Shown here one piece after another: positions 26,583 through 35,895 of a stretch of 64,000 bases of DNA (its first letter is position 1; every line of letters begins with the position of its first letter). The DNA comes from Microbacterium flavum (GTDB lineage Bacteria; Actinomycetota; Actinomycetes; Actinomycetales; Microbacteriaceae), in contig NZ_JAFLHG010000003.1 of NCBI RefSeq assembly GCF_018717645.1, forward strand, positions 1 to 64,000, given 5' to 3'. The notes beneath the pieces were generated by a model. It searched no databases and had not been told where the DNA came from. It was given only the letters and a program-made list of their open reading frames with translations. The translations under genes were made by a program, and so were the position numbers.

Positions 26583-26921
26583 TCACTCGCGAGTGAGCGG
26601 GGTGTCGAGGTGGATGTCGGGGTCGTCGGGGAGGGTCGGCTCCTGCGCGTGCGTGACCGCGTCCGCGATCACGTGCGCCACGTGGAGGTCGGCGAGGCGG
26701 TAGCCGATCTCCTTGCCCGATCGGCTCGCCGTGACGAGTCCGGCCTGTCGCAGCGTCCGGAGGTGCTGCGACACGAGGGGCTGGGACATCCCGGTCGCCG
26801 CCACGAGGGCGCCGACGGTGGACGAATCGTCGCCGATGATCCGGAGGATCGTCAGCCGCGATGCGTTCCCGAGCACCTTGAACAGCTCCGCCGCCTCGGC
26901 GAGCCCCGGCTCGGTGTCCAT
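26583..26921 (-). CDS. ArsR/SmtB-family zinc-responsive repressor
   Basis: Winged-helix repressor of 112 residues. The helix-turn-helix is SSTVGALVAATGMSQPLVSQHLRTLRQAGLV. Near the C-terminus the sequence D78-L-H80, ten residues, H91-A-Q-E94 exactly fits the alpha5 metal site (D-x-H-x10-H-x2-E/H) of zinc sensors SmtB and CzrA, and the alpha3 cysteines of ArsR/CadC sensors are absent. I therefore call it a Zn(II)/Co(II)-type sensor. It is first in a two-gene operon with the His-rich protein and lies just downstream of an AT-rich candidate operator (26938-26964). Confidence 0.88.
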   Translation of the reverse strand: MDTEPGLAEAAELFKVLGNASRLTILRIIGDDSSTVGALVAATGMSQPLVSQHLRTLRQAGLVTASRSGKEIGYRLADLHVAHVIADAVTHAQEPTLPDDPDIHLDTPLTRE

Positions 26922-26937
26922 GTCTTGAGGAAAGCAG

Positions 26938-26964
26938 ACATATAAACAGATTGCAATATATCTG
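26938..26964 (-). promoter_or_regulatory. AT-rich candidate operator/promoter of the zinc-type ArsR operon
   Basis: ACATATAAACAG and CAATATATCTG flank a short centre and form an imperfect inverted repeat (ATATA/TATAT). Such AT-rich dyads are the usual SmtB/CzrA sites. In this G+C-rich DNA the patch is conspicuous, and it lies 17-43 nt upstream of the ArsR start codon. Confidence 0.6.
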
Positions 26965-26982
26965 CGAAGTTGAGAGGTCTTC

Positions 26983-27480
26983 TCAGCTGTCGAACCCGAG
27001 TGACAGCTTGCGCAGGAGCCCGGCGAGACGCTCGCGGTCCGGGCGAGGCAGGACCCCGAGCAGCAGCGCCTCGGCGTCGACCAGGCGGGTGATCGCGGCG
27101 TCCACGCGCGTCTTGCCGTCGTCGGTGATCGTGACGAGCACGCTGCGGCCGTCGGCGGGGTCGGCCTCTCGGCGGACGAGGCAGCGGCCCACCAGTCGGT
27201 CGATCCGGTTGGTCATCGTGCCACTGGAGACGAGGGTCTGCTGGAGCAGCTGCTTCGGGCTCAGCTGATACGGCTCGCCGGCGCGGCGGAGAGCGGAGAG
27301 CACATCCCACTCCCACGGCTCGAGATCGCTGCGGCGGAAGGCCTCACGGCGCGCACGGTCGAGGTGGCGCGAGAGCCGGTCGACCCGGGAGAGCACCTCG
27401 AGCGGGGAGAAGTCGAGGTCGGGGCGCTGGATGCCCCAGGCGCCGACGATGCGGTCGACTTCGTCGTGCTCGGTGCTCAT
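26983..27480 (-). CDS. MarR-family transcriptional regulator
   Basis: Winged-helix regulator of 165 residues. The DNA-binding region reads LSPKQLLQQTLVSSGTMTNRIDRLVGRCLVRREADPADGRSVLV (read at about 27120-27250), including the D-P-x-D-x-R-x wing typical of MarR proteins. The N-terminus EVDRIVGAWGIQRPDLDFSPLEVLSRV matches a MarR subgroup common in actinobacteria. The start is ATG 27480; GATAAT at 27487-27492 lies 6 nt upstream and suggests a leaderless transcript. It is divergent from the sulfane-sulfur operon, 103 nt away, which is flanked by a separate palindrome. The target is unknown. Confidence 0.88.
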   Translation of the reverse strand: MSTEHDEVDRIVGAWGIQRPDLDFSPLEVLSRVDRLSRHLDRARREAFRRSDLEPWEWDVLSALRRAGEPYQLSPKQLLQQTLVSSGTMTNRIDRLVGRCLVRREADPADGRSVLVTITDDGKTRVDAAITRLVDAEALLLGVLPRPDRERLAGLLRKLSLGFDS

Positions 27481-27531
27481 CTCCCCATTATCGCGACGCC
27501 CATCGCGATGCTCCGAGCCGAGTTTGTGAGA

Positions 27532-27553
27532 AGGATACCCCCGGGGGTATCCT
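27532..27553 (+). promoter_or_regulatory. Perfect 22-bp palindrome, CsoR/CstR-type operator
   Basis: AGGATACCCCC followed immediately by its exact complement. A-T-A-C followed by a G/C core and G-T-A-T is the classic CsoR/CstR operator form. It lies 31 nt before the ATG of the CoA-disulfide reductase gene, whose operon ends with a CstR-like repressor, so autoregulation is likely. Confidence 0.85.
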
Positions 27554-27583
27554 GGTCGTCTCGATCGGAGAAGGAGGACACGC

Positions 27584-29299
27584 ATGCGCATCGTCATCGT
27601 CGGAGGCGTCGCCGGGGGCATGAGCTGCGCCGCACGGGCACGCAGGCTCGATGAGAGCGCCGAGATCGTCGTGCTCGAGCGGGGCGCGCACGTCTCCTTC
27701 GCGAACTGCGGCCTGCCGTACTTCGTGGGGGGCGAGATCGCCGAGCAGTCCGCGCTCCTCGTTCAGACGCCGGCATCACTGCAGGCCGCGCTCGCCCTGG
27801 ACGTCCGCACCGGTCACGAGGTGACGGCGGTGGATGGCGACGCGAAGACGGTCACCGTCGTGAGCGCGGCAGGCATCGACACGCTCTCCTACGACGCGCT
27901 CGTGCTCGCGCCGGGCGCCGTCGCGGCAACGCCCTCGATCGAGGGCCTCGCCTCGCCGCGCGTGCGCACGCTGCGCAGCGTGGAGGATGCCGTCGCGCTG
28001 CGGGAGCGCGTCGACGGCGGCGCTCGCCGCGCTGTCGTCCTGGGCGCGGGGTTCATCGGCCTCGAAGCGGCCGAGGCGCTCGCCCATCGGGGCCTTCACA
28101 CCACGGTCGTCGAGTTCGCCTCGCATGTGCTCCCGCCGCTCGAAGAGGAGCTGGCGGCGCTGGTGGACGCCGAGCTGCGCTCGCTCGGCATCGATGTGCG
28201 CGTCGGCACCGCGGCGACCGCGATCGAGTCAGGGGAGGAGTCCGATGTCGTCGTCCTCGACGACGGCACCCGGCTCGACGCCGATCTCGTGGTCCTCTCG
28301 GTGGGCGTGCGCCCCGACACCGCCGTCTTCGAGGCGGCGGGGGTCGCCTGCGTGCGCGGCGCGATGGTCGTCGACGAGCACGGACGCACGTCCCTGCCCG
28401 GCGTGTACGCGGTGGGCGATGCGACGGCATCCGTCGACGCCGTGACCGGCGCCGTCCGTCCCGTCGCCCTCGCCGGGCCCGCGAACCGCGCGGGACGACT
28501 CGTCGCCGACGCGATCCTGCGCCCCGAGCGGGCGCGTCCGATCCCGCAGCCGGTCGGCACGGCCATCGTCCGGGTCGGCGACCTGACCGTCGCACTCACC
28601 GGCGCCAATCGGAGCGCGCTCGCCGCGGCGGGGATCGCGGCCGACACTCTGCATCTGCACCCCGGCCAGCACGCCGGCTACTTCCCGGGGGCCGCGCCGA
28701 TCCATATCGTCGCCCATGTCCGCCGGGACAACGGCCTGCTGCTCGGAGCCCAGGCGGTCGGCGCCGACGGCGTCGACAAGCGGATCGATGTGCTCGCGAC
28801 AGCCATCCGCGCAGGATGGGGAGTCGAGGATCTCATCGACCTCGACCTCGCGTACGCCCCGCCGTACGGCTCCGCCAAGGACCCCGTGAACATGATCGGC
28901 ATGGTGGGGGAGAACGTCCGCACCGGCGCACTCCGGCTCTGGTACGCGCAGGAGCTCGACGACGTCGCGGGCAGTGCGCTGATCCTCGACGTGCGCACCC
29001 CGGCCGAGGTGGCCACCGGACATCTGCCCGGCGCGCTGACGATCGCGCACACGGCGCTGCGCGCCCGACTCGACGAGGTGCGCGCCGCCGCCGCCGGTCG
29101 GCCCGTGCGCGTCATGTGCCAGTCGGGCGTGCGGTCCGCGATCGCCCACCGCGTGCTCGTCCAGGCGGGCTTCGACTCCGCGTCCCTCTCCGGAGGCATG
29201 CTCACGCTGCGCGCGGTGCTCGGCGATCGGGGCGATGACGTGCTCGCCTTCGGTCCCGGAGTCGCCGGAAGGCGCTCGGCATCCCTGGTCCACCCGTGA
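27584..29299 (+). CDS. CoA-disulfide reductase / persulfide reductase with C-terminal rhodanese domain
   Basis: Flavoprotein disulfide reductase of the CoADR-Rhd type, 571 residues. The N-terminal FAD motif is IVGGVAGGMSCAARAR; the single active cysteine Cys42 lies in SFANCGLPYFVGG, as in CoA-disulfide and NAD(P)H persulfide reductases; the NAD motif is VVLGAGFIGLEAAEAL; the second FAD motif is GVYAVGDA. A rhodanese domain (about residues 470-571) follows, with Cys512 in VMCQSGVRS. Characterised fusions reduce CoA-persulfide or polysulfide. AAGGAGG precedes the ATG. It is first in an operon with a Cys-rich peptide and a CstR-like repressor, which points to sulfane-sulfur detoxification. Confidence 0.93.
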   Translation: MRIVIVGGVAGGMSCAARARRLDESAEIVVLERGAHVSFANCGLPYFVGGEIAEQSALLVQTPASLQAALALDVRTGHEVTAVDGDAKTVTVVSAAGIDTLSYDALVLAPGAVAATPSIEGLASPRVRTLRSVEDAVALRERVDGGARRAVVLGAGFIGLEAAEALAHRGLHTTVVEFASHVLPPLEEELAALVDAELRSLGIDVRVGTAATAIESGEESDVVVLDDGTRLDADLVVLSVGVRPDTAVFEAAGVACVRGAMVVDEHGRTSLPGVYAVGDATASVDAVTGAVRPVALAGPANRAGRLVADAILRPERARPIPQPVGTAIVRVGDLTVALTGANRSALAAAGIAADTLHLHPGQHAGYFPGAAPIHIVAHVRRDNGLLLGAQAVGADGVDKRIDVLATAIRAGWGVEDLIDLDLAYAPPYGSAKDPVNMIGMVGENVRTGALRLWYAQELDDVAGSALILDVRTPAEVATGHLPGALTIAHTALRARLDEVRAAAAGRPVRVMCQSGVRSAIAHRVLVQAGFDSASLSGGMLTLRAVLGDRGDDVLAFGPGVAGRRSASLVHP

Positions 29300-29794
<495 letters not shown>

Positions 29795-29868
29795 GATGCT
29801 CCGATGCGGCCCTCCGCGTCACGGACTGGCAGACTGGACCGGCATACCCGCCGTCTCGTGGGGTGCGG

Positions 29869-29940
29869 TCCGCCGTAGTGTAACGGCAGCACGACAGCCT
29901 TTGGAGCTGTGAGGTTCAGGTTCGAATCCTGGCGGCGGAG
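29869..29940 (+). tRNA. tRNA-Gln (anticodon TTG)
   Basis: 72-nt cloverleaf. Acceptor stem TCCGCCG (29869-29875) pairs with CGGCGGA (29933-29939), discriminator G at 29940. The anticodon arm is ACAGC-CTTTGGA-GCTGT, giving anticodon TTG, and the T arm contains GGTTCGAATCC. No CCA is encoded. The glmU start codon follows after one nucleotide. Confidence 0.96.
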
Positions 29941-29941
29941 C

Positions 29942-31408
29942 ATGACTGAGAACACGCAGGACGCGTCCCTCGCCATCGTCATCCTCGCCGCGGGCCAGGG
30001 GACCCGGATGCGCTCCTCCCTCCCCAAGGTGCTGCATCGCATCGGCGGGCGCCCCCTCGTCGGGCACGTCCTCGACACGGCGCGCGACCTCGCCCCCGCG
30101 CACATCCTCGTCGTCGTCCGCCACGAGCGCGACCAGGTCGCCGAGGCGGTCACCGGCATCGCCGACGAGGTCGTCGTCGTCGATCAGGACGAGATCCCCG
30201 GCACCGGACGCGCCGTCGAGGTCGCCCTTGCCGCGGTCCCGGGCTTCTCGGGCGATGTGCTGGTCCTCTCGGGCGATTGCCCGCTGGTGGATGCCGCGAC
30301 GCTGACCGACTTCGTCGCCGAGCACCGCGCCTCCGGTGCCCCGGCGACCCTCATGACCGCCGTCGTCGAGGATCCCACCGGCTACGGGCGGATCATCCGC
30401 GACACCGATGGCACGGTCGCCCGGATCGTGGAGCAGAAGGATGCCACCGCCGTCGAGGCGGCCGTCCTCGAGATCAACGCCGGCATGTACGTGTTCCAGG
30501 CCGCCGCGCTCGGGCGCGAGCTCGCCCGCGTCGGAACGGACAACGCGCAGGGCGAGAAGTACCTCACCGACGTCGTGGGGCTCCTGCGCGCGGCGGGGGC
30601 GCCGGTCGCGGCATCCGTGGCCCGCGACGTCACCGTCACCTTCGGTGTCAACGACCGCGCCCAGCTGGCCGAGGTCGGTCGGCTCCTCAACGCCCGGACC
30701 GTCCGCCGGTGGCAGTTGGCGGGGGCGAGCATCCAGGACCCGGCGACCACGTGGATCGACGTCACGGCCGAGCTCGCACCCGACGTGACGGTGCTGCCCA
30801 ACACGCACATCCTGCGCGCGACGGTCATCGCGGCGGGCGCCGTCATCGGCCCCGACACGACACTCGAAGACTGCGAGGTCGGCGAGGGCGCCACCGTCCG
30901 TCGCGCTGACGCGACGCTCGCCGTCATCGGCGCCGGCGCCACCGTCGGACCGTTCGCCTACCTGCGGCCGGGCACCGACCTCGCCGCCGGAGGCAAGATC
31001 GGGACGTTCGTCGAGACGAAGAACTCCACCATCGGCGCGGGCAGCAAGGTGCCGCATCTCTCCTATATCGGCGACACGACCATCGGGCGCGGCGTGAACC
31101 TCGGCGCGGGAGCGATCACCGCGAACTACGACGATCTGGCCAAGCACCGCACCGAGATCGGCGACGAGGTCCACTCCGGCTCGCACAACGTGTTCGTCGC
31201 GCCCGTTAGGATCGGTGATGGCGCCAAGACCGGCGCCGGCGCCGTGATCCGCAAGGACGTCCCCGCCGGCGCACTCGCCTTGAGCGTCGCCCCTCAGCGC
31301 AACGTCGAGGGCTGGGTCGAGAATCACCGACCGGGAACGGCGGCGGCCGATGCCGCAGCTCGTGCCCGGTCCGCACAGGAAGCGGACGATGGGCAAGAAG
31401 AAGGCTGA
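29942..31408 (+). CDS. glmU: Bifunctional UDP-GlcNAc pyrophosphorylase / glucosamine-1-P acetyltransferase
   Basis: Makes UDP-N-acetylglucosamine for peptidoglycan. It has 488 residues: an N-terminal uridyltransferase domain (LAAGQGTRMRSSLPKVLH near residue 16; LVLSGDCPLVD) and a C-terminal left-handed beta-helix acetyltransferase (GPFAYLRPGTDLAAGGKIGTF region at about 30950-31010; NYDDLAKHRTEIGD; SGSHNVFVAPV). The start is ATG 29942, directly after the tRNA; the tRNA 3' end GGCGGAG is the only possible ribosome binding site. The longer frame from 29909 would begin inside the tRNA. It overlaps prs by 20 nt. Confidence 0.96.
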   Translation: MTENTQDASLAIVILAAGQGTRMRSSLPKVLHRIGGRPLVGHVLDTARDLAPAHILVVVRHERDQVAEAVTGIADEVVVVDQDEIPGTGRAVEVALAAVPGFSGDVLVLSGDCPLVDAATLTDFVAEHRASGAPATLMTAVVEDPTGYGRIIRDTDGTVARIVEQKDATAVEAAVLEINAGMYVFQAAALGRELARVGTDNAQGEKYLTDVVGLLRAAGAPVAASVARDVTVTFGVNDRAQLAEVGRLLNARTVRRWQLAGASIQDPATTWIDVTAELAPDVTVLPNTHILRATVIAAGAVIGPDTTLEDCEVGEGATVRRADATLAVIGAGATVGPFAYLRPGTDLAAGGKIGTFVETKNSTIGAGSKVPHLSYIGDTTIGRGVNLGAGAITANYDDLAKHRTEIGDEVHSGSHNVFVAPVRIGDGAKTGAGAVIRKDVPAGALALSVAPQRNVEGWVENHRPGTAAADAAARARSAQEADDGQEEG

Positions 31409-32414
31409 TTCCGACCGGTCCGAGCTGGCGCCGGGCCTGGTCGTCAAGACCAAGAAGCGGCTCGTCGTCGCCGCCGGCAGCTCCCACCCGGACCTCGCGC
31501 ACGCCGTCGCCGGGCATCTGGGCACCGAGCTCGTCCCGACCGAGCACCGCGTGTTCGCCTCGGGGGAGATCCTCACCCGCTTCGAGGTGTCGATCCGCGG
31601 GTGCGACATCTTCCTCATCCAGTCGTTCGGCCCGCCCGTCAACGAGTGGATGATGGAGATGCTCATCATGCTGGATGCCGCCAAGCGCGCCTCCGCGAAG
31701 CGCATCACCGTCGTCGCGCCCTATTACCCGTACTCCCGCCAGGACAAGAAGGGCCGCGGGCGCGAGCCGATCAGCGCGCGCCTGGTCGCGGACCTGTTCA
31801 AGACGGCCGGCGCCGACCGGGTCATGAGCGTCGACCTGCACGCCGCCCAGATCCAGGGCTTCTTCGACGGTCCGGTCGATCACCTCTTCGCCAAGCCGGT
31901 GCTTCTCGAGTACTTCCAGGAGATGCTCTCTCCGGAGGATCGCGCCAAGCTCACGGTCGTCTCGCCCGACACCGGACGCGTGCGCGTCGCCGACCAGTGG
32001 TCCGACTCTCTGGACGCGCCGCTCGCGATCATCCACAAGCGTCGCGACCCGAACGTGGCGAACCAGGTCACCGTCAACGACATCGTCGGAAACGTGGCGG
32101 GACGCGTCTGCCTCCTCGTCGACGACATGATCGACACCGGTGGCACGATCGTCAAGGCCGCGCAGGCCCTCAAGGCGCACGGTGCCGAGCGCGTCATCGT
32201 CGCCGCGACCCACGCGGTGTTCAGCGCGCCCGCTGCCGAGCGCCTTCAGGACGTGTCGATCGACGAGGTCGTCGTCACCGACACGATCCCCCTCCCGGAG
32301 GAGAAGCGCTTCCCCGGACTCACGATCCTCCCGATCGCCCCTCTGCTCGCCCGCGCGATCAAGGAGGTCTTCGAGGACGGCTCGGTCACGAGCATGTTCA
32401 ACGGGGACGCCTGA
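31389..32414 (+). CDS. prs: Ribose-phosphate pyrophosphokinase (PRPP synthetase)
   Basis: Produces PRPP from ribose 5-phosphate and ATP. It has 341 residues with ATG 31389 after AGGA; the first 20 residues (Lys/Asp-rich) precede the conserved start KRLVVAAGSSHPDLA. Conserved segments are VVAPYYPYSRQDKKGRGREPIS (flexible loop region, about 31710-31780), the divalent-metal SVDLHAAQIQGFF, and the PRPP-binding loop LLVDDMIDTGGTI. A glmU-prs pair is a standard actinobacterial and Gram-positive arrangement; the 20-nt overlap suggests coupled translation. Confidence 0.96.
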   Translation: MGKKKADSDRSELAPGLVVKTKKRLVVAAGSSHPDLAHAVAGHLGTELVPTEHRVFASGEILTRFEVSIRGCDIFLIQSFGPPVNEWMMEMLIMLDAAKRASAKRITVVAPYYPYSRQDKKGRGREPISARLVADLFKTAGADRVMSVDLHAAQIQGFFDGPVDHLFAKPVLLEYFQEMLSPEDRAKLTVVSPDTGRVRVADQWSDSLDAPLAIIHKRRDPNVANQVTVNDIVGNVAGRVCLLVDDMIDTGGTIVKAAQALKAHGAERVIVAATHAVFSAPAAERLQDVSIDEVVVTDTIPLPEEKRFPGLTILPIAPLLARAIKEVFEDGSVTSMFNGDA

Positions 32415-32469
32415 GCTTCTCCCGGCGCCGCCGCGACGGCCTCGCGTACCCGCGTGAGAGGATCGCGGC

Positions 32470-35238
32470 ATGGCCGCACCCGACGCTCCTCGCACCGACC
32501 TCGCGCTCGACCGTCCCTACTCCCTCGGGGGCGAGGAGGTCGAGCGGGCTCTGGGCACGACCCGTGCGGGACTCGATGCCGCGGATGCAGCTGCGCGCCG
32601 CGACGAGGTCGGTCCGAACCTCCTGCCCGAGCCGAAGCGCGCGCCCGCGTGGCGGCGCTTCCTGCACCACTTCAACGACACGCTGATCTACATCCTCCTC
32701 GGCGCCGCGGCGATCAAGGCGGTCATGGGCGACTGGCTGGACTTCTGGGTGATCATGGCCGTCGCGGTCATCAACGCCGTCATCGGCTACGTCCAGGAAG
32801 GTCGGGCGGAGAAGGCGCTCGCCGGCATCCGCGGCATGCTGTCGGCCGACGCGACGGTGCGCCGGGGCGGCGCCTGGTCCACCGTCGCCGCGGAGGATCT
32901 CGTCCCGGGAGATGTCGTCCGCCTCATGCCGGGCGACAAGGTGCCTGCCGATCTGCGCCTGGTCTCGGCCTCGCAGCTGCGCATCGAGGAGGCGGCGCTG
33001 ACCGGTGAGTCCGTGCCGTCGTCGAAGCAGACGGCGGCGGTGTCCGAGGACGCCGGCGTGGGCGATCGGTCCTCGATGGCCTTCTCCGGCACGATCGTCT
33101 CGGCGGGGCAGGGCGTCGGGGTCGTCACCGCGACCGGCGCGCGCACCGAGATCGGCCGCATCCAGGCGCTCGTGCAGGATGCCGGATCGCTCGCCACCCC
33201 GCTGACGAAGCAGCTCGACGGCTTCGGGAAGGTGCTCACCCTCGTCATCCTGGGCATGGCCGCCGTCATGATGATCATCGGGCGCTACCTCCACCAGATG
33301 CCGTTCCCCGAGCTCATCTCGGCGACGATCGGCTTCGCCGTCGCGGCGATCCCCGAGGGCCTCCCCGCCCTCGTCACGATCACCCTCGCCATCGGGGTCC
33401 AGCAGATGGCGCGTCGGAATGCCATCACGCGCAAGCTCCCCGCCGTCGAGGCGCTCGGATCGGTGACGACCGTGTGCTCGGACAAGACCGGCACGCTGAC
33501 GAAGAACGAGATGACCGTCCGCACGATGGTCACGCCGCTGGCGCGATACGAGGTCTCGGGCCTCGGCTACGACCCGGAGGGGGAGATCACCCCGGAGGGG
33601 GGCCGCGACCTCGCCGCACTCCTCGCCGTCGCCGACCTCTGCAACGACGCCGAGATCGTCGAGGCGTCGTCCGGCGCGACGTGGACCCTCGTCGGCGAGC
33701 CGACCGAGGGGGCGCTGAAGGTCGTCGCCATGAAGGGCGGCGTGGACGACGAGGGCACGCGCCGGGTCGATGTCGTCCCGTTCGACTCCGCGAACAAGTT
33801 CATGGGGACGCTCGTGGAGGCCTCCTCCGGGTCGCGCGCGATCCTCGTGAAGGGCGCTCCCGACCGTCTCCTCGAGCGCTCGCTCACGCAGCGCGGTGCC
33901 GGCGGGTCCGAGACCCTCGACATCCCGTTCTGGGAAGCGGCCATCGACGAGCTGAGCGCGCAGGGCCTCCGGGTCCTCGCGGGGGCGCGGACCTCCACTC
34001 GGGCGGCGGACATCGACGTCGACGACCTCGTCGACCTGGAGTTCCTCGGCCTGTGGGGCATCCTCGACCCGCCGCGTCCCGAGGCGATCGAGGCCATCGC
34101 CGACTGCCACGCCGCCGGCATCCGCGTCAAGATGATCACGGGTGACCACGCGGGCACGGCGCTGGCGATCAGCCGTGAGATGGGGATCATCCCGCCCTCC
34201 GCCGAGCCCGGCCACCCCGTCCCGGTGGCGGCCGAGGAGCCGGCCGCGCCGCCCGTCCTCACGGGCGCCGAGCTCGAGGCGATGAGCCAGGACGAGCTCG
34301 CGAAGGTCGTTCAGGGGGTCGACGTCTTCGCGCGCACGAGTCCGGAGCACAAGATCCGCATCGTCCGGGCGCTGCAGGCACACCACGAAGTGGTCGCGAT
34401 GACCGGCGACGGTGTCAACGACGCGCCCGCGCTCACCCGCGCCGACGTCGGGATCGCGATGGGGATCAAGGGCACCGAGGCGACGAAGGAGGCGGCCGAG
34501 ATCGTCCTCGCGGACGACAACTTCGCGACGATCCGCAGCGCCATCCGGGAAGGCCGGCGGATCTACGACAACCTGCGCAAGTCGGTCGTGTTCCTGCTGC
34601 CGACCAACGGGGCGCAATCCCTCGTCATCCTCGTCGCGGTGGTGTTCGGGCTCACGCTGCCGCTCACGCCGGTGCAGGTGCTGTGGGTGAACATGATCAC
34701 CGCCGTGACCCTCTCGCTCGCCCTCGCCTACGAGCCCGCGGAGCGGGGCATCATGTCCCGCCCGCCGCGGGGCTCCGGCGGATCGATCATCGCGGGGCGG
34801 GAGCTCGGATTCGTCCTGATGGTCTCGCTCCTCATCGGCGGGGCCACCCTCGCCGTCTTCGGCATCTCGCTCGCGTCGGGCACCGACCTCCCCGTCGCGC
34901 GGACCGAGGCGGTCGCGATGCTCGCCTTCGGACAGCTCGCCTACCTGCTGAACTGCCGCTTCCTCACCCGCTCGTCCGTGACGGCGGACGTCCTCCGCGG
35001 GAACCCGGTGATCTGGTGGTCGGCGCTCGCCCTCGTCGCCCTGCAGCTCGTCTACACGTACGTGCCGTTCATGAACGCGCTCTTCGGGTCGGAGCCTCTG
35101 GGCGTCGTCGGGTGGCTTCTGCCGATCGGCTTCTCGGTCGTGATCTTCTTCGCCGTGGAGGCGCTCAAGGCGCTCCGACGCCGCACGGGCGGCGACGACA
35201 CCGCTGTCGGCGATGTCGGATTCAATGCATACGCATAG
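32470..35238 (+). CDS. P-type cation-transporting ATPase, CtpF/PacL-like
   Basis: 922-residue P2-type pump. The N-terminal cation ATPase domain starts at YSLGGEEVERALGT; the actuator TGES is at 178-181; TM4 carries AAIPEGLPALVT (PEGL at 295-298); the phosphorylated Asp338 is in CSDKTGTLT; the hinge is VAMTGDGVNDAPAL. TM6 reads LWVNMITAVTLSLALAYEPAE, lacking the Asp of classical Ca2+ pumps, as in mycobacterial CtpF-type pumps, which export Ca2+. Ion specificity (Ca2+, Na+ or other) cannot be settled from sequence. It stands alone, 55 nt after prs. Confidence 0.93.
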   Translation: MAAPDAPRTDLALDRPYSLGGEEVERALGTTRAGLDAADAAARRDEVGPNLLPEPKRAPAWRRFLHHFNDTLIYILLGAAAIKAVMGDWLDFWVIMAVAVINAVIGYVQEGRAEKALAGIRGMLSADATVRRGGAWSTVAAEDLVPGDVVRLMPGDKVPADLRLVSASQLRIEEAALTGESVPSSKQTAAVSEDAGVGDRSSMAFSGTIVSAGQGVGVVTATGARTEIGRIQALVQDAGSLATPLTKQLDGFGKVLTLVILGMAAVMMIIGRYLHQMPFPELISATIGFAVAAIPEGLPALVTITLAIGVQQMARRNAITRKLPAVEALGSVTTVCSDKTGTLTKNEMTVRTMVTPLARYEVSGLGYDPEGEITPEGGRDLAALLAVADLCNDAEIVEASSGATWTLVGEPTEGALKVVAMKGGVDDEGTRRVDVVPFDSANKFMGTLVEASSGSRAILVKGAPDRLLERSLTQRGAGGSETLDIPFWEAAIDELSAQGLRVLAGARTSTRAADIDVDDLVDLEFLGLWGILDPPRPEAIEAIADCHAAGIRVKMITGDHAGTALAISREMGIIPPSAEPGHPVPVAAEEPAAPPVLTGAELEAMSQDELAKVVQGVDVFARTSPEHKIRIVRALQAHHEVVAMTGDGVNDAPALTRADVGIAMGIKGTEATKEAAEIVLADDNFATIRSAIREGRRIYDNLRKSVVFLLPTNGAQSLVILVAVVFGLTLPLTPVQVLWVNMITAVTLSLALAYEPAERGIMSRPPRGSGGSIIAGRELGFVLMVSLLIGGATLAVFGISLASGTDLPVARTEAVAMLAFGQLAYLLNCRFLTRSSVTADVLRGNPVIWWSALALVALQLVYTYVPFMNALFGSEPLGVVGWLLPIGFSVVIFFAVEALKALRRRTGGDDTAVGDVGFNAYA

Positions 35239-35391
35239 GTGATCGAGGGGGCATCAGGGCTCACCGCCCGTTAGCGTGGGAGCACGCCACCGCCCCGCAC
35301 CATCCTGCAGAACCCGCGGCACCCGCCCGATGCGAGGTGCCGGATCCCGACCGTCGGGACGGGCGGACGGCACGACAGAAGGAGGACCGCC

Positions 35392-35895
35392 ATGATCCGC
35401 TCCACCGCCGTTGCCCGTCCGATCCGCGTGGGATTCGCCGCGGCATCCGTTGTCGGCGTCGTCGCGCTCGCCGGATGCGCCGGGAATGCCGACGCTGAGA
35501 CGCCCTCGAGCTCCGCGACGCCGTCGCCCACCGCGACCTCCTCCGCGACGCCCTCGGCCACCGCGACGACCGCGCCCACCGCCGCCGCGCCCGACAGCGC
35601 CTACAAAGACGGCACCTACTCGGCGGACGGGGCCTACCAGACCCCCGAATCGGTCGAGACGATCTCGGTCACGGTCACCCTTCAGGATGACGTCATCACC
35701 GCCGTCGAGGTCACGGGCAACCCGCAGAAGCGCGAGTCGGAGCAGTACCAGAGCCAGTTCATCGGCGGCATCAGCGGAGAGGTCGTCGGCAAGAGCATCG
35801 ACGAGATCTCCGTCTCGCGTGTCGCCGGTTCGTCCCTGACCAGCGGCGGGTTCAACAAGGCGATCGAGACGATCAAGGCCGAAGCGGCGTCGTGA
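35392..35895 (+). CDS. FMN-binding lipoprotein (target of covalent flavinylation)
   Basis: 167-residue extracytoplasmic lipoprotein. The signal peptide ends in ALAGC (Cys29), followed by a Ser/Thr/Pro linker (about 36-66) and an FMN_bind domain from YKDGTYSADGAYQTPES. The flavinylation motif appears as VAGSSLTSGGFNKAI; aligned to the usual S-G-A-T-x-T/S, Ser148 would be the FMN acceptor instead of Thr. AGGAGG precedes the ATG. It overlaps apbE by 4 nt and is the first gene of a three-gene redox operon, so it probably carries electrons at the outer face of the membrane. Confidence 0.9.
   Translation: MIRSTAVARPIRVGFAAASVVGVVALAGCAGNADAETPSSSATPSPTATSSATPSATATTAPTAAAPDSAYKDGTYSADGAYQTPESVETISVTVTLQDDVITAVEVTGNPQKRESEQYQSQFIGGISGEVVGKSIDEISVSRVAGSSLTSGGFNKAIETIKAEAAS

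Noticed and set aside
29909..29941. Upstream ATG for glmU giving 11 more residues.
   Set aside because: It lies inside the tRNA-Gln gene; the conserved GlmU N-terminus fits the ATG at 29942.
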